Part shown: positions 1 through 5,115 of the stretch, in pieces
How the letters are laid out: each line of letters begins with the position of its first letter
How positions within the stretch are numbered: the first letter of the stretch is position 1
From: an uncultured Phascolarctobacterium sp.
GTDB taxonomy: Bacteria > Bacillota > Negativicutes > Acidaminococcales > Acidaminococcaceae
Assembly (NCBI GenBank): GCA_900554395.1
Contig: USHB01000126.1
Location: 1-5,115, forward strand
Reading direction: 5' to 3'
Length of the DNA stretch: 5,115 bases
The notes under the pieces: generated by a model
The model's database searches: none
The model's input: the letters and a program-made list of their open reading frames with translations, nothing else
Told to the model about the DNA's origin: nothing
Position numbers and translations under genes: made by a program

Positions 1-394
1 CGGCAGGCACAGCAACCCTGAAACCATCGTTTAAATACGGTTCGCTAAAATCTACATCTTGCTGTCTGACCGGGGTTATACTAAAGCCGGAAGCAATAAC
101 ATCATACTTTTTATCCTGAAGCCCCTGCACCAAATCTTTTAAGCCGGTATTTACAAATTCAACCTTATCGTAGCCCATGTTTGCAGCTACGCCGTTCATT
201 AACTCAACATCAAAACCGGTATAAGCTTTGGTACTTTCCTGATAATATTCAAACGGCGGAAAGTTAGCATCCAAACCTATCTTTAACACTTTTTAGTTTT
301 CATTAACAGGAGCCGGAGCATTTTCATTGCTGCCGCAGCCTGCAATTACACCAATGCAAGCAAGTGTCATAAAAAGCATTAAAAATTTTTTCAT
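1..394 (-). pseudogene. Amino-acid ABC transporter substrate-binding lipoprotein (SBP family 3), 5' part, interrupted by an in-frame TAA
   Basis: The frame starts at ATG 394 with SD GGGGGAG (403-409) 8 nt upstream. It encodes a lipoprotein signal peptide, MKKFLMLFMTLACIGVIAGC, whose lipobox IAGC puts the lipidated cysteine at residue 20, then a short linker rich in N, E, P and A. Codon 34 (293-295) is TAA. The same frame then stays open for about 97 codons to the window edge and reads as the N-terminal lobe of a periplasmic amino-acid-binding protein (SBP_bac_3): KIGLDANFPPFEYY, then YTGFDVELMNGVA, then DVIASGFSITPVRQQDVDFSEPY, all typical of polar amino-acid or glutamine/cystine binders. Because the frame matches on both sides of the stop, a base substitution explains it and an indel does not. 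An intact protein would be anchored outside the cytoplasmic membrane and feed a His/Glu/Gln-type importer encoded beyond position 1. The stop separates the secretion signal from the binding domain, so function is probably lost unless it is a sequence error or is read through. Confidence 0.85.
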
Positions 395-399
395 AAAAA

Positions 400-433
400 A
401 CACTCCCCCAATTTTGGAAATTAGTGAGAGTGT
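400..433 (-). promoter_or_regulatory. Leader hairpin masking the SD of the amino-acid-binding lipoprotein gene
   Basis: On the minus strand ACACTCTC (433-426) can pair with GGGAGTGT (407-400), giving 8 bp with one G-U pair. A nested AATTT-CCA-AAATT hairpin sits inside at 422-410. The 3' arm contains most of the GGGGGAG SD (409-403), and a run of T leads straight into the ATG. The fold could limit ribosome access, or act as a weak terminator because it is followed by Us. The pairing is seen in the sequence; regulation is inferred. Confidence 0.45.
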
Positions 434-458
434 AAACCGTATAAGCGATTATGTTTTA

Positions 459-487
459 ATTATATACCTGCCAAATGACAAAATCAA
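459..487 (-). promoter_or_regulatory. Sigma-70-type promoter for the amino-acid-binding lipoprotein gene
   Basis: On the minus strand TTGATT (487-482) and a perfect TATAAT (464-459) are separated by 17 nt. Transcription would start near 452, giving a leader of roughly 57 nt before ATG 394. The gene therefore probably has its own promoter and does not depend on the transporter operon that ends at 593. The boxes lie in an AT-rich gap of 198 nt (395-592), in which no confident terminator for the upstream operon was found. Confidence 0.6.
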
Positions 488-592
488 CCTATTTATTATT
501 TAGTTTTATTAATTTTTAAGTATTCAATCTAAAAAAAGATTTCAAGCACTTATTGCCATGTATTTAATACTGCAATATATAATTGAAATTCG

Positions 593-1330
593 CTATTGTT
601 TAAGCCGTTTAAAAATTACTATGCATGCAGCAAAAAAAGTAATGGCATAACCAGACAGCACTGCGGCAGATACCCACGGCACCGGTGCTCCGCTGTTAAG
701 CGCACGCAGCAGCACGGAAGTATGCGTCAGCGGCAAAAGCTCTATCAGCGCAGCTGCCAGCTCCGGCAGGCGGTCGGTTTTAAAAAACGTGCCGCATAAA
801 AATGACATCGGCAAAAGCAAATAGGTGTTAACCCTTGCCATATCTTCAAAATTACGAACCAACAGCGCTGCACAAAAACCAGCTTCTGCAAAAATGGCGC
901 AGTTTACAATAAGCACCAGCACAAAAGCAGGCGTCAGCGCCAGATTAGCACCAAAGCACCACGCCAGCACAATAATAATAGCGCTTGAAATTAACCCGCG
1001 CAGCACTGCCGCCAATATTTTGCCAATTATAAATCCTGATGGAGTTATTGGCGCTACAAGATATTCTTCCAGAGATTTATGGTAAACCTTTTCCGTACAC
1101 AGCGGCGTTAAACTGTTAAACGAAATGTTCATGGAATTAAGCGCCAGAATGCCCGGCACAATAAAATCAAGGTAGGAACCTTCGCCAATGTTAATGCTGC
1201 GGCTAAGCCCCCAGCCAAAAGCTACCATGTATAATACCGGCGCTACCATACGGCTTAAAATAAATTTCAGCAGGCGGTGCCGCAAAACCAGCCAGTCGCG
1301 CCAAAACGCCGTAATAATATCCTGCAGCAT
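593..1330 (-). CDS. ABC-2-type transporter permease (NodJ/DrrB/YadH-like)
   Basis: This 245-residue integral membrane protein should form, as a dimer, the transmembrane part of an ABC-2-type transporter powered by the ATPase encoded just upstream. Hydrophobic stretches near residues 22-44, 55-78, 104-125, 134-157, 168-184 and 219-241 give six likely membrane segments, the usual topology. The family-like stretch YLDFIVPGILALNSMN (53-68) is followed by a cytoplasmic segment with CTEKVYHKSLEEYLVAPIT (78-96), and the late segment LLLPMSFLCGTFFKTDRLPE (171-190) is also typical of NodJ/DrrB-type permeases. The length matches the family. The ATG directly abuts the TAA of the ATPase gene, and an AAAGG motif (1346-1342) lies 11 nt upstream inside that gene, so translational coupling is likely. 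Most relatives export drugs, polysaccharides, lipids or signalling molecules; the substrate here is unknown. It is the last gene of the operon. Confidence 0.88.
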   Translation of the reverse strand: MLQDIITAFWRDWLVLRHRLLKFILSRMVAPVLYMVAFGWGLSRSINIGEGSYLDFIVPGILALNSMNISFNSLTPLCTEKVYHKSLEEYLVAPITPSGFIIGKILAAVLRGLISSAIIIVLAWCFGANLALTPAFVLVLIVNCAIFAEAGFCAALLVRNFEDMARVNTYLLLPMSFLCGTFFKTDRLPELAAALIELLPLTHTSVLLRALNSGAPVPWVSAAVLSGYAITFFAACIVIFKRLKQ

Positions 1331-2191
1331 TTATTTCATCGCCTTTCCGGTTAATTCTATAAATACGTCTTCAAGGTTAGTATGCCGCACCAACGCCCTG
1401 TTTTTCTGCGCGGCAAAATTCTGCGCATCGTACTGCTCTGCAAAAAAGCTGTACTGCCGTCCTTTTTCGCTGTCCCATTCTACCGTAAAACTGCCTAAAG
1501 CGCGGCATAAATTCTGCGGCGTATCTGTTTTTATCAGCCTGCCGCCGTCCATAACGGCAACGCGCCCGCACAGCGCTTCAGCTTCTTCAATATAATGCGT
1601 GGTCAGCACAATGGTAACGCCATCTTTATGCAGGCAGCGTATTAAATCCCATATTTTACGCCGTACCTGCGGGTCTAAAGCAACGGTCGGTTCATCCAAA
1701 AACAAAAATTGCGGTCTGTGCAACAAGGCACGCACAATTAAAAGGCGGCGTTTCAACCCTCCGGAAAGCGCTTTGATACTGTCATTTTTCCTTTCGCCAA
1801 GCTCCACATAACCGAGCAGTTCTTCTATTCTGGCCTGCCGCTCTGTCTTAGGTATATGGTGCAAACGTCCGTGCAGTTCCATATTTTCCCAAACGGTTAA
1901 GTCCTGGTCAAAGTTTATATGCTGCGGCACTATGCCGATAATTTTTTTGACGTCCCGTTCATGCTGAAACAGGTTCTGCCCATTGTAAAAAATTTGCCCT
2001 GCCGATGGACGCATTAAAGCAACCAGCATACTTACAAGAGTTGTTTTGCCTGCTCCATTGGGGCCAAGAAGCCCGAAAAGTTCACCATTGCCAATGGTAA
2101 GCGATAAATCATCCACTGCTTTTTTGAGCATTTTGCTGCCGTTTTTATTTTTTATTGTAAATTCTTTCGTTAAATTATCTATTTTAATCAT
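1331..2191 (-). CDS. ABC-2-type transporter ATP-binding protein (DrrA/NodI-like)
   Basis: This 286-residue cytoplasmic ATPase powers the ABC-2 permease encoded next. All nucleotide-binding motifs are intact: Walker A GPNGAGKT (43-50), Q-loop Gln90 in IVPQ, signature LSGGLKRR (142-149), Walker B FLFLDEP (162-168), D-loop ALD (171-173) and switch His199 in TTHYIEEAE. The signature LSGGLKRR and the C-terminal NLEDVFIELTGKA (272-284) are characteristic of the DrrA/NodI/CcmA exporter branch and unlike FecE-type ATPases. The chosen ATG (2191) starts MIKIDNLTKEF at the normal domain boundary, with a modest CAGG SD 7 nt upstream. An in-frame ATG at 2290 would add 33 residues, but these lie inside the preceding gene and resemble no ATPase N-terminus. 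Only 4 nt separate this ATG from the preceding stop, and its TAA touches the next ATG. Whether the pair exports or imports cannot be read directly. Confidence 0.9.
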   Translation of the reverse strand: MIKIDNLTKEFTIKNKNGSKMLKKAVDDLSLTIGNGELFGLLGPNGAGKTTLVSMLVALMRPSAGQIFYNGQNLFQHERDVKKIIGIVPQHINFDQDLTVWENMELHGRLHHIPKTERQARIEELLGYVELGERKNDSIKALSGGLKRRLLIVRALLHRPQFLFLDEPTVALDPQVRRKIWDLIRCLHKDGVTIVLTTHYIEEAEALCGRVAVMDGGRLIKTDTPQNLCRALGSFTVEWDSEKGRQYSFFAEQYDAQNFAAQKNRALVRHTNLEDVFIELTGKAMK

Positions 2192-2195
2192 AAAA

Positions 2196-2987
2196 TTACC
2201 TGCACCGTAAAGCAAACGGAAATATAATTTCCTCATCTTTGCATTTTTCATTTTTATATACGGCAGCTTCCACACCAAACACAGCAGCAAGATTTTCAGG
2301 CGTAATCACCTCAAGCGGATGTCCGCAGGCAAAAATGTGCCTGTCTTTAATTATTACAGCATCATCGGCATAAAGTCGGGCGTGGTTAATATCGTGCAGC
2401 ACCATTATTACCGTCATGCCTTCTCTTGCGTTCAATTCACTTATAATCTGCATTATCTCAAGCTGATGTGCTATATCAAGATAGGTTGTTGGTTCATCCA
2501 AAAGTAAAATCTGCGGCTGCTGCGCCAGTGCCATGGCAATCCACGCACGCTGCCTTTCACCGCCGCTGAGCGTTGCCACCAGCCGTTCCTTTAAATGCGT
2601 AAGGCGCATTTTCTCTATCGCATCCGCAATAATTGCAGCGTCATCCTTATTACTGTTTTTAAAAATGCTGGGGTACGGAAAGCGCCCGTATGCCACCAAA
2701 TTCTTCACCGTTAAATCGGCCGGTGCGCTTACACCCTGTGGCAAAATGGCAAGCTTTTCTGCTATCGCACGGCGCGGCATTTTCTTCATATCCGCACCAT
2801 CAAGCAGAACGCTGCCGGCATAATCGCGGTTTAAACCCGCTATGGCACGCAAAAGTGTGCTTTTGCCGCAGCCATTGGGACCAATTATGGCCGTGCGTTT
2901 TCCTTCATTAAAATTGATATTGATATTTTTTAAAATTTCATTTTTATTGATTGTGATGTTCAGGTTATGTACTGAAAGCGAAGCCAT
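2196..2987 (-). CDS. FecE/BtuD-type ATP-binding protein of an iron-complex/heme/cobalamin importer
   Basis: This 263-residue ATPase drives the type II importer formed with the upstream permease and binding lipoprotein. Visible motifs are Walker A GPNGCGKST (36-44), Q-loop Gln84 in ILPQG, signature LSGGERQRAWIAMALAQ (140-156), Walker B LLLDEPT (161-167) and switch His198 in MVLHDINHA. The region ENLAAVFGVEAAVY near the C-terminus is typical of FecE/FhuC/FepC/HmuV proteins, and the length is normal. The start is well supported by AAGGAG (3000-2995) 7 nt before ATG 2987. A 50-nt gap separates it from the permease gene; this junction can form a terminator-like hairpin and a second hairpin covering part of this SD, so the gene may be expressed at a different level from the two before it. 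Its stop lies 4 nt before the DrrA-like gene. Sequence alone does not distinguish siderophore, heme and corrinoid as substrate. Confidence 0.92.
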   Translation of the reverse strand: MASLSVHNLNITINKNEILKNININFNEGKRTAIIGPNGCGKSTLLRAIAGLNRDYAGSVLLDGADMKKMPRRAIAEKLAILPQGVSAPADLTVKNLVAYGRFPYPSIFKNSNKDDAAIIADAIEKMRLTHLKERLVATLSGGERQRAWIAMALAQQPQILLLDEPTTYLDIAHQLEIMQIISELNAREGMTVIMVLHDINHARLYADDAVIIKDRHIFACGHPLEVITPENLAAVFGVEAAVYKNEKCKDEEIIFPFALRCR

Positions 2988-2994
2988 ATTACAA

Positions 2995-3024
2995 CTCCTT
3001 TCTCAGCAAAAACAAAAAGAAAGG
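2995..3024 (-). promoter_or_regulatory. SD-masking inverted repeat before the FecE-type gene
   Basis: On the minus strand CCTTTCT (3024-3018) is perfectly complementary to AGAAAGG (3003-2997), with a 14-nt U-rich loop. The AGAAAGG arm includes four of six bases of the AAGGAG SD (3000-2995). The other arm shares its first two bases with the upstream GGTGAG/CTCACC stem, so the two folds compete at that edge. The pairing is seen; a role in setting ATPase translation is inferred. Confidence 0.4.
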
Positions 3025-3042
3025 TGAGGACGCAGACTCACC
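3007..3042 (-). terminator. Terminator-like hairpin (possible intra-operon attenuator) at the end of the permease gene
   Basis: On the minus strand GGTGAG (3042-3037) pairs perfectly with CTCACC (3028-3023) around an 8-nt loop, followed by the U-rich run TTTCTTTTTGTTTTTG (3022-3007). The permease stop codon TGA is inside the 5' arm. This is the shape of an intrinsic terminator, but the stem is only 6 bp, the U-run is interrupted by C and G, and three more operon genes follow. It is better read as partial termination or as a barrier protecting the upstream mRNA from 3' decay. Confidence 0.45.
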
Positions 3043-4075
3043 ATCGGGAGGACTTCCGATGCACCATAATATAAATGACGACCGGCGCACCAAAGATCGA
3101 TGTGACCGTACTGATGGACAGCTCCAGCGGTGCAAACGCCATACGCGCCAAAGTATCGCTGTAAGTAACAACGGCAATGCCCAAAAACGCTGAACCCGGT
3201 ATTAAAAACCGGTAATCCGAACCAAGCAAAAGCCTTACGGTATGCGGCACAATCAGCCCGACAAAACCTAAAAGCCCTGCCACAGCAACCGCGCTTGCCG
3301 CTAAAAGCGCAGCCGTTGCCGTCAGCAATATACGCACCAGTTCCACATTAACTCCCAGGCCTTTGGCAACGTCATCGCCAAGCTGCAATATATTAAGATA
3401 AGCTGCACCCAAAACCGCCAGTACCAGGCCGCACAACGCATACGGCAGAATAATTTCAACATGCGGCCAGCTGCGTGCGGCAAGTCCGCCTACCATCCAC
3501 AGCAGTGCGCCGTGTACCCTGTCGCTGTAAAGCACAAGTATTGCCGAAATGCCTGCGCCTAAAAATGAAGATACAGCAACGCCTGACAGCACTACTCTCA
3601 GCGGACGGATGCCGTTTTTCCATGCCAAAAGATAAATGCAGCATGCTGCCGTCATAGCGCCAACAAAAGCAACCGGAACAATTAAATACTCTAATGCAGG
3701 CAAAAGCACAATAACGCAAATACCGGCAAGGCCTGCGCCTGACGAAATGCCTATAATATGCGGGTCTGCCAGAGGATTTTTCATTACGGCCTGCAAAATT
3801 GCCCCGCTGACTGCAAGATTCATGCCGACAAGCGCGGCAACTATCGTGCGCGGCAGGCGTATGTTCACCAAAATCTGCCGGTGTGCGCTGCTGCCTCCGC
3901 CGTTTGCCATGTCGCCCAGTTCGGAAAGCGGTATCTGCACTGCACCGTTTAAAGCGCTGCACAAAAAGCCGCTTATGGCAAGCAGCAAAAATACCAGCAG
4001 CATTAATAAACGCCATTTATTTATATCAATGCCAAATTTATAACGTCCGCCATTTTCGGGTTTTGCTTTCTCCAT
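3038..4075 (-). CDS. FecCD/BtuC-family permease of an iron-complex/heme/cobalamin importer
   Basis: This 345-residue polytopic permease should act as a homodimer forming the import channel; no second permease is present, which is normal for BtuC/HmuU-type systems. Conserved stretches are IRLPRTIVAALVGMNLAVSG (72-91), then AILQAVMKNPLADPHIIGIS (92-111), where the two arginines of RLPR are the usual docking partners of binding-protein glutamates. The ATPase-coupling region GLLGFVGLIVPHTVRLLLG (267-285) and the C-terminal ISTVTSIFGAPVVIYIM (321-337) are also present. About nine to ten hydrophobic segments are visible, as expected. The start is ATG 4075, with AAGGTG (4088-4083) 7 nt upstream; a TTG at 4081 would add two residues but lies only 1 nt from that SD. 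The SD overlaps the TAA of the lipoprotein gene and the gap is 11 nt, so the two are probably coupled. The last codons (KSSRW) fall inside hairpin-forming sequence. Confidence 0.93.
   Translation of the reverse strand: MEKAKPENGGRYKFGIDINKWRLLMLLVFLLLAISGFLCSALNGAVQIPLSELGDMANGGGSSAHRQILVNIRLPRTIVAALVGMNLAVSGAILQAVMKNPLADPHIIGISSGAGLAGICVIVLLPALEYLIVPVAFVGAMTAACCIYLLAWKNGIRPLRVVLSGVAVSSFLGAGISAILVLYSDRVHGALLWMVGGLAARSWPHVEIILPYALCGLVLAVLGAAYLNILQLGDDVAKGLGVNVELVRILLTATAALLAASAVAVAGLLGFVGLIVPHTVRLLLGSDYRFLIPGSAFLGIAVVTYSDTLARMAFAPLELSISTVTSIFGAPVVIYIMVHRKSSRW
3042..3061 (-). repeat. Small inverted repeat in the last codons of the permease gene
   Basis: CATCGG (3061-3056) and CCGATG (3047-3042) form a perfect 6-bp stem with an 8-nt loop on the minus strand. 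It directly abuts the terminator-like hairpin, sharing base 3042, so the transcript carries two hairpins in tandem. On the plus strand the stem extends to 8 bp with one G-T pair. It lies wholly within coding sequence, so chance cannot be excluded. Confidence 0.4.
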
Positions 4076-4082
4076 AACCAAA

Positions 4083-4088
4083 CACCTT
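4083..4088 (-). promoter_or_regulatory. Ribosome binding site fixing the permease start
   Basis: AAGGTG on the minus strand overlaps the last two bases of the lipoprotein TAA and lies 7 nt before ATG 4075. It is only 1 nt from the in-frame TTG at 4081, which is too close to serve. This selects the ATG and implies that ribosomes ending on the lipoprotein gene can reinitiate at the permease. Confidence 0.7.
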
Positions 4089-5037
4089 ACTTAAATAATT
4101 CCGGATATGCAAGTTTTGCCATATATTCAGCCGCTGCCGGATAGTTCAAACCCGGGCTTAACAGAAACATTTCCTGCGGCAGGTAATAAACACGTCCCGC
4201 CTGCACTGCTGGCAAACTCTGCCATGCAGGGCTTTGTTCAATGCTTTTCTGCATGGATGCCTTTATGGTTTCCATTTTGCCCATACTGGTAATATAAATA
4301 ATATCCGGATTTGCCGCAACCAGCGTTTCAAGGCTGTACGGCGCCGCGGTAGGATTGCTTTCAAGCGGTACGCTGCCGGCAGCAATATTTTTAAAGCCCA
4401 GTAGTTCTGCCGTACTGCCTGCGATGCTGCCTTCAAGCTGTACGGTTACATTTTGCGCCGTGCTGTGTAAAATGGCAATGTGTAGTTCTTTCTGCGGCAG
4501 CAAATGCTTAATTTCCGCAATATGCGCATCCATTTTCCGGTTAATTTCCTGTGCTTTAGCTTCATTTCCGGTTATTTTGCCCAATACTGCAACCGTATTT
4601 TTTACCTGCCCGTAAGTACGCATTTCCAATACAATCGCAGGTATGCCGTTTTCTTCAAAGTTACGTACAAATTTATCATTCATGCCTTTATAGGCAATTA
4701 CCAAATCAGGCTGCTGTTCTATTACTTTTTCGATATTAATATTATAAACGCTGCCAACCTGCGGTAAATCTTTGTAAGCCGGCAAAATGCCGTTTTTAGA
4801 ACTTACGCGCGCGGCGACACTGGCATTAAGTTCATGCAGCGGTTCCAAAAAAGATGCCGACAGCGGAATTATTTTTTGGGGAACAGAATTTAAACTTACC
4901 GTCCTGGCATTATCATCCGTAACAGATATGCCGCCGGAAGTTGTATTTACAACAGCAGTTTCATTATTTGCACCGCAGCCGGTAAGCACCGCACATATTA
5001 TTATCAATGTGGTTATAAGCATTAAAAATTTTTTCAT
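4087..5037 (-). CDS. FecB/BtuF-family substrate-binding lipoprotein (iron-complex/heme/cobalamin type)
   Basis: This 316-residue lipoprotein should capture substrate outside the cytoplasmic membrane and deliver it to the permease encoded next. Residues 1-20 form a signal peptide (MKKF, then a hydrophobic core) ending in lipobox LTGC with Cys21 as the lipidated residue. The mature protein has the FecB-type bilobal pattern: an N-lobe starting VTDDNARTVSLNSVPQKIIPLS (39-60, split here as two strands), the link PDLVIAYKG (110-118), a long central helix near residues 142-180, and a C-lobe with YSLETLVAANPDIIYITSMG (234-253), then VQAGRVYYLP (278-287). Glu65 in SFLEPL and Glu237 in SLETL sit where family members carry the glutamates that contact permease arginines; this assignment is inferred. 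ATG 5037 has AGGCGG (5050-5045) 7 nt upstream. The bound ligand cannot be told from sequence; no other metallophore, heme or corrinoid gene is in the window. It is the first gene of the visible operon. Confidence 0.9.
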   Translation of the reverse strand: MKKFLMLITTLIIICAVLTGCGANNETAVVNTTSGGISVTDDNARTVSLNSVPQKIIPLSASFLEPLHELNASVAARVSSKNGILPAYKDLPQVGSVYNINIEKVIEQQPDLVIAYKGMNDKFVRNFEENGIPAIVLEMRTYGQVKNTVAVLGKITGNEAKAQEINRKMDAHIAEIKHLLPQKELHIAILHSTAQNVTVQLEGSIAGSTAELLGFKNIAAGSVPLESNPTAAPYSLETLVAANPDIIYITSMGKMETIKASMQKSIEQSPAWQSLPAVQAGRVYYLPQEMFLLSPGLNYPAAAEYMAKLAYPELFK

Positions 5038-5070
5038 AAATTTACCGCCTATAATACAAAATCATTTAAA

Positions 5071-5107
5071 GCATAAGCAGCTATGCGGCATAAAAAGCCG
5101 CATAGCT
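5071..5107 (-). promoter_or_regulatory. Perfect 11-bp inverted repeat in the leader of the transporter operon, with a competing short hairpin
   Basis: AGCTATGCGGC (minus 5107-5097) and GCCGCATAGCT (5089-5079) form a perfect 11-bp stem with a 7-nt loop TTTTTAT. The base of the stem is 41 nt before ATG 5037. TATGC occurs three times on the minus strand here, and the GCATA of the 3' arm (5086-5082) could instead pair with the TATGC at 5075-5071. No clean U-run follows on either strand, so it is not a textbook terminator. It could end an upstream transcript, be an operator, or be the last stem of a riboswitch-like leader cut by the window edge. Confidence 0.55.
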
Positions 5108-5115
5108 TCATTAAA

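Noticed and set aside
287..289. GTG just after the TAA as a restart codon for the amino-acid-binding protein
   Set aside because: No SD lies at a suitable distance, and the product would lack the signal peptide and lipobox, so it would be stranded in the cytoplasm.
525..545. AATCT-TTTTT-AGATT mini-hairpin as the terminator of the ABC-2 permease gene
   Set aside because: The stem is 5 bp and AT-rich, the Ts are in the loop and not after the stem, and it lies about 50 nt past the stop codon.
596..799. Plus-strand open frames across the window, such as this one
   Set aside because: They lie opposite strong minus-strand genes, have biased composition without recognisable motifs, and none has a supporting operon context.
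2192..2290. N-terminal extension of 33 residues on the DrrA-like ATPase from an ATG at 2290
   Set aside because: It lies entirely inside the end of the FecE-type gene, resembles no ATPase N-terminus, and the internal ATG 2191 has an SD and begins at the usual domain boundary.
4076..4081. TTG at 4081 as the permease start
   Set aside because: The SD is only 1 nt away, whereas ATG 4075 has the same SD at 7 nt.
5051..5056. TATTAT as a -10 box for the transporter operon
   Set aside because: The -35 region 17 nt upstream matches poorly, and transcription would start too near ATG 5037 to include the SD.
5046..5068. Fur-box-like AT-rich stretch (AATGAT...ATTAT) before the binding-protein gene
   Set aside because: The match to the inverted hexamers is partial and no better than expected in an AT-rich leader.

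Overview
The window holds one tightly packed minus-strand operon (about 5037 down to 593), followed downstream on the same strand by the 5' part of a broken amino-acid-binding lipoprotein gene (394 down to the window edge). All genes supported here lie on the minus strand; plus-strand open frames are shadows of them. Moderate AT-richness, 'ATGAAAAAATTTTTA'-type lipoprotein starts with GC-poor leaders, strong Shine-Dalgarno (SD) sites and short intergenic gaps suggest a Firmicutes-type anaerobe, possibly of the Negativicutes. That placement is inferred from style, not from a marker gene.

Layout in transcription order: a leader with an 11-bp perfect inverted repeat (5079-5107); a FecB/BtuF-family substrate-binding lipoprotein (5037-4087); a FecCD/BtuC-family permease (4075-3038); a 50-nt junction with terminator-like and SD-masking hairpins (2997-3061); the FecE/BtuD-type ATPase of the importer (2987-2196); a DrrA/NodI-type ATPase (2191-1331); and an ABC-2-type permease (1330-593). 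After a 198-nt gap containing a good sigma-70-type promoter (459-487) and an SD-masking leader hairpin (400-433) comes a family-3 solute-binding lipoprotein gene with an in-frame TAA at codon 34.

The first three genes make a complete iron-complex/heme/cobalamin-type importer: lipoprotein, homodimeric permease and ATPase. The last two make a complete ABC-2-type transporter, a family that usually exports. Gaps of 4 and 0 nt link the importer ATPase to the ABC-2 genes, so the two transporters are probably co-expressed. The substrate of neither can be read from the sequence; a metallophore or tetrapyrrole import/export pair is a hypothesis only.

No RNA gene, insertion sequence, CRISPR array or phage gene was seen. 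No wholly new system is evident. The points most worth following up are the importer/exporter pairing, the structured fecD-fecE-type junction and the nonsense codon in the downstream binding protein.
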